64,000 bases of DNA, taken from the NCBI RefSeq assembly GCF_017115045.1, contig NZ_JABXKK010000046.1:34507-98506 (forward strand), in the 5' to 3' direction. The position numbers and the translations under genes are program-made. This document shows positions 8,101 through 14,443 of the stretch, one piece after another (position 1 is the first letter of the stretch; the number at the start of each line of letters is the position of its first letter). Source of the stretch: Nostoc sp. NMS8. GTDB lineage: Bacteria; Cyanobacteriota; Cyanobacteriia; Cyanobacteriales; Nostocaceae. The notes under the pieces were generated by a model that did not search any database, was not told where the DNA came from, and saw only the letters and a list, made by a program, of their open reading frames with translations.

Positions 8101-9921
8101 TTGGTCTAGATAATTTGATTTCTGCTCAAAAGTACCGTAAGTCTTTAGTACCTCAATTTCTGATTCTAATGCCTCCAGTGCCGTCACTTGATTGTTGATT
8201 ATGCCCACGCTAATGCTATCGCTCATGTGGATAGCTATCTCTTCAAATGGGGGCTGGCTTCCATCGCTAGGATCATAAAATGACTGTTTTTTGAGCTTAA
8301 CCGTGGGCGAATAGGCGTTTTGGGGGAGATTTCTTCGCTCTGCCTCTGCTGTTAAATTAGGATATAAGCCGGCTCGTGCTACACCAATACAATCACCATC
8401 GTAGTCTCGTGCTTGGCGTTCTGATTCGGTTTCTGCTGGGTCGATAAAATCAACATCGATCAAGAGTGCTTCTAACTCTGTAATTCTGGCTTGTATACGC
8501 TTGTGGTCTTCGTCATTAACTACAATTATGCCTTGCAAAGATTTACCATCTGGAGCAACACAGTCTTCAACGTGTTTATTATTAGAAACACACAAACCAT
8601 TAGAGTTGAGGAAAGGAGAACGGAAGTTAAGAATTTTTTCTTGCTCATCAAGCCAAGGGACACAAATTTCACCATTTTTGAGTTCTTTGGAAGGAATAAT
8701 CATTGCTCGGTCAAAAGTGAGCGTTTTCCCAATAGCAATATCTCGCCACTCACTTTGTACAAAACGACTTAGCTCCTGCTTTACCTTCTCTGTTTCTAAA
8801 AGCTGTTGATGACCAAGTAAATCAGCTTTAATGAGTTTGTACATGAACAAGTCATCTTTGCCGGGATCATCATCCAACTCCTGATCTGCATCTAAGTCGT
8901 CGTTTGCCCCTAAGTTTTTAACATCTGTTTCAAGATTTGTGACTTCTCCTGTTTTTAATTTATTTTGGCTCAATGATTCTTTACGTTTTTCGTATCTTTC
9001 ACAATAGTAAGTAGCAACTCTTCTTGGGTCATCTTCAATAGAAGCTAATCTTTGAGCTTGTACCTCTAGCTCTTCGGCAAAATCTTTAATTCCTTGGGGG
9101 AAAGATGCCAGCAGTTGGGAGATAGACATCTGTCCTTGTTGAGATTGCCCTTTTTCAGCTAACCAAATATTTTGCTGATATAATCCTGGCTTAATCTGCG
9201 GTTTAGTGGGCCCTTCGGGTCTATCCTTGTCTGTTCCCTTAAAACTGCTTACGGGGAGAATTATGTCTATTTCTGGTTTGTTATTTGGATCTGCATATTT
9301 GATTTCGTCTAACCTGTATGGTCGTAGTGTTCCTTTGCCAAAATGGTATTTAGTAGTATCCTCTCCAACTCCATCCACCCAACCAAATCGATGCTGAATT
9401 ACACGATAGCTTTTATCTGCAAGGGATTCTCTTAAGGTTACTTTGTCATAAAGTTGTGTTGAAATCTGCCCATAACAGTCACCAACTAATTTATATGCCA
9501 AATCATTCGATAATATCCCTCCATTTTCACCAGCCTTTTCAGTAGAATCATTTACTACCAGAATGCTTAACTTTTCGTGAATTGCATTTTTACAAGCCCC
9601 AAGGAAGATTGAACCATAAGCCCCACGGTCTTTACTATCTGGACAAATTTTTTGAATCGTTTCTAAACATTCTTTATCTCCATAAAGTAAGCGAGTCTTA
9701 GAAGATAGCAATAAAATCTGTCCATCTGGATGATTCTTTAATTCTTCGGCTGTGCTGTATTCATCTGAGTGTCCAAACGAGAATTCTTTGCCAGGAAAGT
9801 AAAATTCTAATAAGGTATTACTGAGCTTTTCAGTTAAAATTGATTGAGATCTGGTTTGGTTATCGTCTGTATAGATCCACTGATTTAAACGAGGATCAAA
9901 ATGTTTCAATTCCAGAGTCAT
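5131..9921 (-). CDS. Predicted single-chain double-psi-beta-barrel RNA polymerase (QDE-1/RdRP/YonO-like)
   Basis: 1596 residues. Two regions follow the motif order of single-chain DPBB polymerases. First barrel: DCYGQIS (148-154; compare DGxGxIS in RdRPs), QHRFGWVDGVG (176-186; compare QxRxGGxKGV), LRPYRLDEIKY (199-209; compare LRPSMxKF) and VSSFKG (224-229). Second barrel: LKNGEICVPWLDE (414-425), RSPFLNSNG (434-442; compare RxPxLHxxD/G), DYDGDCIGV (506-514; the metal-binding DbDGD signature) and SVGIINNQVT (571-580; compare IGxISN). The usual Lys of the KG motif is Asp at 183, so a nearby Lys (for example 191, 196 or 228) would have to replace it. An acidic linker lies at about 335-358. The C-terminal 900 residues are unassigned. 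It is divergently transcribed from the next gene over 49 bp. Template, product and role (plasmid transcription, priming or silencing) are not known. The motifs are seen; polymerase activity is inferred. Confidence 0.65.
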   Translation of the reverse strand: MTLELKHFDPRLNQWIYTDDNQTRSQSILTEKLSNTLLEFYFPGKEFSFGHSDEYSTAEELKNHPDGQILLLSSKTRLLYGDKECLETIQKICPDSKDRGAYGSIFLGACKNAIHEKLSILVVNDSTEKAGENGGILSNDLAYKLVGDCYGQISTQLYDKVTLRESLADKSYRVIQHRFGWVDGVGEDTTKYHFGKGTLRPYRLDEIKYADPNNKPEIDIILPVSSFKGTDKDRPEGPTKPQIKPGLYQQNIWLAEKGQSQQGQMSISQLLASFPQGIKDFAEELEVQAQRLASIEDDPRRVATYYCERYEKRKESLSQNKLKTGEVTNLETDVKNLGANDDLDADQELDDDPGKDDLFMYKLIKADLLGHQQLLETEKVKQELSRFVQSEWRDIAIGKTLTFDRAMIIPSKELKNGEICVPWLDEQEKILNFRSPFLNSNGLCVSNNKHVEDCVAPDGKSLQGIIVVNDEDHKRIQARITELEALLIDVDFIDPAETESERQARDYDGDCIGVARAGLYPNLTAEAERRNLPQNAYSPTVKLKKQSFYDPSDGSQPPFEEIAIHMSDSISVGIINNQVTALEALESEIEVLKTYGTFEQKSNYLDQVSNHYETLFEQERQKEPKLIREEYKLYMQGVVEIAHSQRTPEIIQQAMDINRQMYRSMIEEGCYQNQIAVDLFKSAKKPEMDKIRENNRYLYRDVNYIKDKKSRSVYLNTGITPKGYSPVELLISQTNKYFQESQLESRPIVQFKDLFKGVEFTPQQKFAAIAAKYEFDLKFNAAVRMERRRETEKGPSAIIQTPQSCQLEITNLTRYGHPLIWKAQTLNIRLEEIKFTSSERPYKLLAVAQINGEIDKDGKPAYRQLGTVSQQSVTDHNLKAGMAMQGAKLLELKPELTRSQTKLLFALANDAAEAFYAKIPESEKLALSAAAWSICASRQDELEVARKENANPQVIAKKVSNFAFAAFPNEIISRLDKLQFTEPKLVTLNNEANQFLGRDWNPTEKHPIEIRASHHPVGHERHVSRLMFVQDADGEYKEFAMLETRAGMLPIGTKAQANFIGVEPATAKATIGLPGNEPVEITIRELKNFSYAGLVFNAEPVNLEFGTVPVTDKTVKIKIDALTLGELDSDSVQQLKQVDYLKNGNPLKLKLTSISEAGDQAFVLGESPNGNLLKINKINFYDFSGQTFNDQDYRKLTIETSASKTRDAVFFNGEPLGVLHFKKDKDALRQLGLLKTGQLTPAPAIIESNFSVICAQIDPKTVEYPTIWTKEFQAFGTQSVNSEQQEMIESSAKILHHIKERPTFLFSTESNKKLGVMGLAVDNQKAETVTKWLTAQKVEWEQVPTEDVIRETKKGLAVFNLVDSSIPAKTLESMSKKFGAVIETDSEYQQRVNSLATRPQFLKPLEQTAQSPPNQSTLLLSTTPSTPDISNGVKTEPLSVEKFPTVTIDDLRNWYNAADKLGKPENYKKRIVEVANQFKAGEQLSAEALTVMNKDKFELEAISRLTQIAQRIGMVWGKPNENGTQVQGKIYDLAFNTQQRDLTISQKNGEVVLNLQSGKVQTNKVTPQILQTFEDANTQIDKILAKSQTQQIDIQK

Positions 9922-9932
9922 AAATGCTAAGT

Positions 9933-9956
9933 AAATTGATGAAGTTTAATCAATTT
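9933..9956. promoter_or_regulatory. Inverted repeat in the divergent interval (candidate operator)
   Basis: AAATTGAT, an 8-bp spacer and ATCAATTT form a perfect inverted repeat. It occupies half of the 49-bp interval between the polymerase gene (minus) and the 176-residue gene (plus), so a bound protein could control both. Confidence 0.45.
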
Positions 9957-9970
9957 CTGAGGAGATTTAT

Positions 9971-10501
9971 ATGTCAAGGATTAAGCGTTGGATAAATATG
10001 CACAAGAAAGAGTTCCATCCAGATGGCAGCTTGAAAAATGAAGCTCGACAAGAAATGTTATCTGTGGGAATGAGTAACGAGGCAATTGATGATTATGCCT
10101 CTAGGCTAAAAGCAAGATATGACGAATGGAAGCACCTGGACGAGACTGATCCAGAACCGTGGCCAATCTACACAGCTTACGATTTCTTTACTGAACAAGA
10201 AAAAAAGGAATTTAACCCAGATGGTTCTCTCAGACCTGAATATGTAGAATATGCTCGTCAAATTGGCATCAGTGAAAGTGCCCTGGAACAACTTGAGTGG
10301 CGTAAGAAAATGGAGGTTGATCATTATAATAAAATGTCTGCCTCACACGTAGAACAAGGCATCAACTTTGGTGAATGGTTGATGGAAGGGAGGATTGGAA
10401 ACAGCAGAACATACGTCCAACGTCGGCAGCAGATGGAGCAAGACTTGCGTAATTTTGAGGATGTTGACAGCTTGCCTTTCGACAAGGACACCTCTTATTA
10501 A
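9971..10501 (+). CDS. Hypothetical protein with two EF(H/N)PDGSL repeats
   Basis: 176 residues, start supported by GAGGAG seven bases upstream. An internal duplication is clear: KEFHPDGSLKNEA (about 13-25) and KEFNPDGSLRPEY (about 76-88), each followed by a helix ending in (M/I)S(N/E)xA(I/L). The protein is charged and soluble, with no signal peptide or membrane segment. I do not recognise a family. It is divergent from the predicted polymerase gene and could be co-regulated with it. The repeat unit may be a small DNA- or protein-binding helical module, but that is a guess. Confidence 0.6.
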   Translation: MSRIKRWINMHKKEFHPDGSLKNEARQEMLSVGMSNEAIDDYASRLKARYDEWKHLDETDPEPWPIYTAYDFFTEQEKKEFNPDGSLRPEYVEYARQIGISESALEQLEWRKKMEVDHYNKMSASHVEQGINFGEWLMEGRIGNSRTYVQRRQQMEQDLRNFEDVDSLPFDKDTSY

Positions 10502-10683
10502 AGTAGGTGAGTTACGCTGTAAAGAAAGTTTTTATCTATCAAATGCAGTGACTTTACCTGAATATGTGAAAGAAAGCGATCGCCTCACCTTGGGTATGAA
10601 AGTAAATATTCATAAACTGCCTTTTTACTTCGTTAACTTGAAAGATTTTAGAGATTGCTGATGGAATATCATAGTCAATAATT

Positions 10684-10713
10684 GCAGTGCGTTCAAGAAA
10701 TATACCGCACTGC
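10684..10713. terminator. Hairpin between convergent genes
   Basis: GCAGTGCG and CGCACTGC arms with a 14-base loop lie between the convergent genes ending at 10501 and 10722. They are followed by a T-rich stretch, consistent with a bidirectional terminator. Confidence 0.6.
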
Positions 10714-10721
10714 GATTATGT

Positions 10722-11129
10722 TTATTTGTGATGTTTTTTACTGTGTGGTGGGGTGTTTTTTGATAATTGTTTGCCCTGAGATAATTCCGACGAAGAATTA
10801 TTAGATATTGATGAAGTAACTATTTTATACATGGCAAAATAGCAAGAAATAGCGACTAGGGAGATTAAGGTAGCCTGACCAATTATTTTCCACGAGTTGA
10901 AAGTCATTTTAGAATGAACTCGCTTAAAGAAAACAGATTCTAACTTTTGGTGAGTCGTGCAATTTTTCAAGTACTCTAAAACTTGCAGACATTCAGATAT
11001 GTCCTCGCCTTTGTAGACTTTTTGACACAGCAGAATTTCTAAGCGTTCAATGCGACGTTCTGGAGTAGATAAATTAATATCGTCCCAATCATCCCAAAGC
11101 TTGGTTTGTTGTAGTTCAGACATGAGCAT
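10722..11129 (-). CDS. Small single-pass membrane protein, unknown
   Basis: 135 residues: an acidic, helical N-terminus (about 1-75), one membrane segment (about 82-104) and a Ser/His/Lys-rich tail. The start is at 11129, or at the third codon (11123). It begins 7 bases after the stop of the preceding membrane-protein segment on the same strand, so it is the last gene of the parM operon. No family recognised. Position suggests a plasmid-maintenance accessory role. Confidence 0.5.
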   Translation of the reverse strand: MLMSELQQTKLWDDWDDINLSTPERRIERLEILLCQKVYKGEDISECLQVLEYLKNCTTHQKLESVFFKRVHSKMTFNSWKIIGQATLISLVAISCYFAMYKIVTSSISNNSSSELSQGKQLSKNTPPHSKKHHK

Positions 11130-11136
11130 TTCTTAA

Positions 11137-11643
11137 TTATTTACGACGCTTGGATTTGTCCTTATTACGTTCGTACTCAGCAAGGATATTTTTGAATTGT
11201 TGGGGAAGAATCACGGTTTTCTTATCAAATCGCAGTAAATAACATCCCTCAGAGTCACTTTTACAAGCGATGGTGGTAGGCCAGTTGAGTCCTGCGATTA
11301 GTCCAAGAGTAGCGAAGGTGACAATGGCAGTCAGGACAAATAAAGTACCAGAGCGACCAGAGCCGACCCAAGCACCAATCCAGAAAAGAAATTCTTTAAC
11401 TTTTTCAAACCGCTGTTGGCGATGTTTCAACCATTCTTTGGACTTCTTTAACTTTTCAACAGCTTTAACATCAGATGCCTTCTCGATTTTCAGATCGATG
11501 GTGCGTTTTTGGTCAGCAATTTCTTGTTCTAATCGGTACTCGTTCCACTCTCGGACACGTTGGGCGATAGCATCGGCGTGGGCGAAGAAAGCGGAAAATC
11601 CTTCATCGGATAGTGATTCGCCATTAGAGTTTTCAATGGGGAC
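11137..11643 (-). CDS. C-terminal membrane part of a probably frameshifted protein (-1 frame)
   Basis: This minus-strand frame is open from the slippery site at 11643-11649 down to the TAA at 11137-11139 and adds 168 residues. It begins VPIENSNGESLSDEGF, continues as a charged coiled coil (REWNEYRLEQEIADQ, KAVEKLKKSKEW), then a membrane segment (GTLFVLTAIVTFATLGLIAG) and a basic tail. It has no start codon with a ribosome binding site at its beginning; only a TTG at 11430 could start a shorter product. The coding-like composition begins exactly at the heptamer, so it is best read as the -1 extension of the gene at 11529-12332, giving about 398 residues in all. A simple one-base indel is the alternative. 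Confidence 0.65.
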   Translation of the reverse strand, partial: VPIENSNGESLSDEGFSAFFAHADAIAQRVREWNEYRLEQEIADQKRTIDLKIEKASDVKAVEKLKKSKEWLKHRQQRFEKVKEFLFWIGAWVGSGRSGTLFVLTAIVTFATLGLIAGLNWPTTIACKSDSEGCYLLRFDKKTVILPQQFKNILAEYERNKDKSKRRK

Positions 11644-12332
11644 TTTCCCTCAATGCGCTCCAATATACGTTGTTCTAGTCCCGAATAAAATTTCTTAATA
11701 TCCTGTTTGTTTTCCGAAAGTGCGCGGAGTACATTCTTGAGATACATTTGGTTGACTAGCCCTGGAATATTTTGAGCGCGTTTTCGGGTAATATTATCCA
11801 CTAAATTGACCAATTCCTCTTCAGAAACAGATGCTTCCTCACCAAAAAACTCAGCAATTAACTGGCTCTCATCTTGGGGTTGAACTATGCCAAAGTGAGC
11901 AGCTACATCAAAATATGTTTTATTTTGCTCCTTAATTAGGTCGCAAGCTTCGAGAAAGCGCTCACACTCCAACTGACGATACTCCTTCTGATTTGGAGAT
12001 AGTCCACAAGCGCTGATAATCTCAATCGCTTCAGTTAGTTCTATCTCAATGCCGTACTCTGATTTAATGTGAGTTAACATTTCCAGAATATTCATTGGTG
12101 GAAATTCAGTTTTATCGGCACGTTTTTTCGATTGTCGTTGGAAGTGTGCTGCCGCTTGCTTATAGGTTTTACCCTGTTGAATCAACGCTCGGATCACATC
12201 AAAACGGGACTGAATTTCTTCATCACTGTAATCAGCTTGGTCAATAGGTAAATTACTTGCTGTCAACGTGGCATCAACGTCTTCTACAGAGAGTGAATAT
12301 GTTTGTTGTAGCAGTTCTTTGGTATAAGGCAT
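11529..12332 (-). CDS. Helical hypothetical protein, zero-frame product of a frameshifted gene
   Basis: I place the start at ATG 12332 (MPYTKELLQQ) because AGGAA precedes it by about 8 bases and it follows the upstream stop codon; an upstream in-frame ATG at 12356 overlaps the previous gene. The first 230 residues are helical with two similar segments resembling HTH/coiled-coil units (KTYKQAAAHFQRQSK and KTYFDVAAHFGIVQ). After the GGGAAAG site the zero frame adds only about 37 residues of poor coding character before the stop at 11529. The alternative -1 frame gives a membrane-anchored protein. It belongs to the parM-led operon. The duplicated (T)Y-x-x-A-A-x-H-F motif suggests DNA binding, but no family is recognised. 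Confidence 0.6.
   Translation of the reverse strand: MPYTKELLQQTYSLSVEDVDATLTASNLPIDQADYSDEEIQSRFDVIRALIQQGKTYKQAAAHFQRQSKKRADKTEFPPMNILEMLTHIKSEYGIEIELTEAIEIISACGLSPNQKEYRQLECERFLEACDLIKEQNKTYFDVAAHFGIVQPQDESQLIAEFFGEEASVSEEELVNLVDNITRKRAQNIPGLVNQMYLKNVLRALSENKQDIKKFYSGLEQRILERIEGKSPLKTLMANHYPMKDFPLSSPTPMLSPNVSESGTSTD
11643..11649 (-). promoter_or_regulatory. GGGAAAG slippery heptamer for -1 ribosomal frameshifting
   Basis: In the zero frame this reads G GGA AAG, a canonical X XXY YYZ heptamer and the same sequence as the lambda G/GT frameshift site. A -1 slip joins the 230 upstream codons to the open 168-residue membrane extension. No stimulatory structure was verified. Confidence 0.5.
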
Positions 12333-12342
12333 AAATTTATTC

Positions 12343-12723
12343 CTAGTTAAAGGCATTTTCTAGTAAACAATCATCATCTTCGTGAGTAGGTGAAGAACCC
12401 AAATGTGTATCAATCTCGTCGGTAGGGTTTGCAACCATTAGATGATTCTCCAGTTCTTGCTCCAAGTTAAAAGTTTGAGCTAAATAAATAATTTGTTGTT
12501 GCAGTTGGTAAATTGAAATTCTTGCCTTTGATTTTAAATCTGATTCTGAGAACCCTCCTAACCACCGACAAGCTATCGGATGCCAAAAGGCAGCGATTGC
12601 CCAGATAATCATGTTTTGTCTTGGAAATTCAAGAGTTTTATTTTTGGGACTCAGATATTTTAAGAGGGGAAGGTAAGGAGATGAAGTACTGAACTGAAAA
12701 CGAAAATCAACTTGTTCAGGCAT
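12343..12723 (-). CDS. Small protein downstream of parM-like gene, candidate ParR-type adaptor
   Basis: 126 residues overlapping the end of the actin-like gene by 8 bases, so the two are translationally coupled. The N-terminus (about 1-60) is hydrophobic/aromatic. The middle (about 62-95) is helical and basic (DLKSKARISIYQLQQQIIYL) and the C-terminus is acidic. ParM-type loci have a small DNA-binding adaptor gene directly after the actin gene, and this gene is in that place and size range. No ribbon-helix-helix fold can be assigned by eye, so ParR function is inferred from position and from the nearby 11-bp repeats. Confidence 0.5.
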   Translation of the reverse strand: MPEQVDFRFQFSTSSPYLPLLKYLSPKNKTLEFPRQNMIIWAIAAFWHPIACRWLGGFSESDLKSKARISIYQLQQQIIYLAQTFNLEQELENHLMVANPTDEIDTHLGSSPTHEDDDCLLENAFN

Positions 12724-13819
12724 GATTTGCGACCTGTTGATAATTTTTACAAAGATAAGAGAAAAAACCGTAGTTATCAGTTAAGCGAAAGGATAAATCT
12801 GATTTAGGTTTGTCAGATAAAAATTCTTGCTGTACTAAATATTCCAAGGCATCACAAGAAATTTTTTCAGGACGCGGAAATAATCGATTCAATTCATTCT
12901 TGAAATAGTGGGCAGTTCCACCAGCAAAAATAATCTCATCAATATCTGATGGAATATAACGATGCAAATAACTTGAAAGCACTGCCCAATATTCTTCACG
13001 ACCAATACTGATTGCTGATTTGATTGATTGAATTTCTAATTCTTGTAGCAAAGCATCTTCGACTCGAACTAGAGGTAATAAGGCTTTTAGATTTATTTTG
13101 GAACCAGCAGCACTAATAGCAGCCGCAAGAGTCAGAGGTTTTTGTCCAGCTACCCGACGCTGTACTGATGATACTAACTTATGAAAGCCTAAGTCTTCTG
13201 TAACTCCACTTGTCATCGCACCCTTATCCATAATCAAAATAGAGGCATTGCGAAAGCCAATCATCACCACCGCTACTTTCCTTTCACGCAAATTATGAGT
13301 AGTTGTACGTCCTCGTGAGAGCAATCCAAATCCTTCAGGGCGGCAAACAAACTCCACTAGCTTGAAAGAGCGTTTTTCACCTCTCCATTTAAAGTTGAGC
13401 AGAGCGCCTGTAATCGATATCTCAAATAATTTGCGATCCGAGTATTCTCCGTAAGGAAACAAGATGCCCAGACGAATACTTGCACCGTTGGCTAACGACT
13501 TCTTTTGAGCTATAGCACCCACTACAGCCAAGGTTTTATAAATCGCTAGCTCAAATTTTGGCTGCTCTAACTTCAAATCTGCAAAAAACCTCTGACAAAT
13601 TAATCCTATACCCCAGCATTGCTGATTGTATTCAATCCAAGCTGAATTCTCTGGAGAAGATATACCAATCGCATCCTCCTCATAACTTAAAAGGCTTTGT
13701 TTCGGGATTAATGCTGTGTAGGGTTCCATCAAAAGCAACTCCGGCTTACTTGAATCTAGAGTAAAAAAAACTCTACTCAAGGATGCTCCCGGATCGAATG
13801 AGATTATTAAATCTGCCAT
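12716..13819 (-). CDS. parM: ParM/StbA-like actin-type ATPase, plasmid segregation
   Basis: 367 residues with actin-fold signatures in order: phosphate-1 loop ISFDPGASLSRVFF (about 5-18), phosphate-2 region AVVMIGFRNASILIMDKG (about 182-199) and adenosine motif EIIFAGGTAHYFKNEL (about 297-312). Length and order match plasmid ParM/StbA/Alp proteins, which form filaments that push plasmid copies apart. It is the first gene of a minus-strand operon, followed by a coupled small gene. Two groups of 11-bp direct repeats lie 100-240 bp upstream, as expected for a parC centromere. The phosphate-1 loop lacks the usual D-x-G-(N/Y)-x-x-x-K pattern in detail, so it is a divergent member. Confidence 0.75.
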   Translation of the reverse strand: MADLIISFDPGASLSRVFFTLDSSKPELLLMEPYTALIPKQSLLSYEEDAIGISSPENSAWIEYNQQCWGIGLICQRFFADLKLEQPKFELAIYKTLAVVGAIAQKKSLANGASIRLGILFPYGEYSDRKLFEISITGALLNFKWRGEKRSFKLVEFVCRPEGFGLLSRGRTTTHNLRERKVAVVMIGFRNASILIMDKGAMTSGVTEDLGFHKLVSSVQRRVAGQKPLTLAAAISAAGSKINLKALLPLVRVEDALLQELEIQSIKSAISIGREEYWAVLSSYLHRYIPSDIDEIIFAGGTAHYFKNELNRLFPRPEKISCDALEYLVQQEFLSDKPKSDLSFRLTDNYGFFSYLCKNYQQVANHA

Positions 13820-13925
13820 CTACTTTCAACAAAAATTACTCAACCATTTCATGAAATCACAAGTCGTTAATAGCGCAATTATGGCAAATTTATGGAATTT
13901 GATAAAAACAGGCTCAAACCCATAT

Positions 13926-14060
13926 AAATCCGGCGTAACTCTGGCACAACTCTAGCACAACTCTGGAATTTTAAATAGTATTTATCAACAAATTAAATTT
14001 ATTGACAATCAAGTCTTTTTTCCTCAGAAAAATGGCACAACTCTGGCATTAATCTGGCGC
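13926..14060. repeat. Two groups of 11-bp direct repeats upstream of parM (candidate parC centromere)
   Basis: Group 1 (13926-13969) has four 11-bp units, the best being AACTCTGGCAC, AACTCTAGCAC and AACTCTGGAAT. Group 2 (14028-14060) has three: AAAAATGGCAC, AACTCTGGCAT and TAATCTGGCGC. Between them is 58 bp of AT-rich DNA that can supply a minus-strand promoter (TTGTCA, 17 bp, ATAAAT). Two iteron groups around the par promoter is the layout of plasmid R1 parC. The same gap (13820-14443) may also hold oriT for the relaxase, but no nic site is identified. Confidence 0.65.
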
Positions 14061-14154
14061 AATGCCATAAAAGAAAAGCATTTTGGAAATATATGCTATT
14101 ACAATGATATTATTCTTTTTCCAAGCGAATAATAGCAAAAAACGACGCACAGTA

Positions 14155-14168
14155 CGCCAAATTTGGCG
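14155..14168. promoter_or_regulatory. Perfect 14-bp palindrome upstream of the relaxase gene
   Basis: CGCCAAATTTGGCG is a perfect palindrome 275 bp before the relaxase start. It could be an operator or part of an oriT structure; nothing else distinguishes these. Confidence 0.4.
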
Positions 14169-14337
14169 GAAAGTTTTAGACGGTAATAAGCTATATTTAA
14201 GTGCATGAGAGTTGGTGAATAAAAAAATGTTGCTGTCATTGTCTCACCAAAAACTTTTAACTCGGCATCAAACTTTTTTTGGTTTGATGTCGGTGATAAA
14301 CAATGACTTCAAGAGTTATTGGCGACTGCTTTGGTTT

Positions 14338-14411
14338 TCCGAAGGGGAAGGGGTAAGGGGGAAAGGAAAAAGCGTATTACCATTTCCCTTTCACCTTTTC
14401 CCTTTTCCCTA
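14338..14411. repeat. G/A-rich and C/T-rich short repeats in inverted arrangement
   Basis: A GGGGAAGGGGTAAGGGGGAAAGG-like stretch is followed by TTCCCTTTCACCTTTTCCC-like DNA that can pair with it. This is the short tandem repeat type seen at several places in the window (23.6, 37.3, 37.8 and 44.0 kb). Confidence 0.55.
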
Positions 14412-14443
14412 CTTCGTAAGAAGTTTCATAGCAGAGGTGAGCA

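Noticed and set aside
5131..9921. Reading the DYDGD protein as a piece of the host rpoC1/rpoC2
   Set aside because: The host motif is NADFDGD with a different surrounding, and the first-barrel motifs of the RdRP type lie in the same chain, which is not the case in rpoC.
10395..10661. 88-codon frame overlapping the end of the 176-residue gene
   Set aside because: Most of it is another frame of the upstream gene; only the last 40 codons look protein-like, without their own start.
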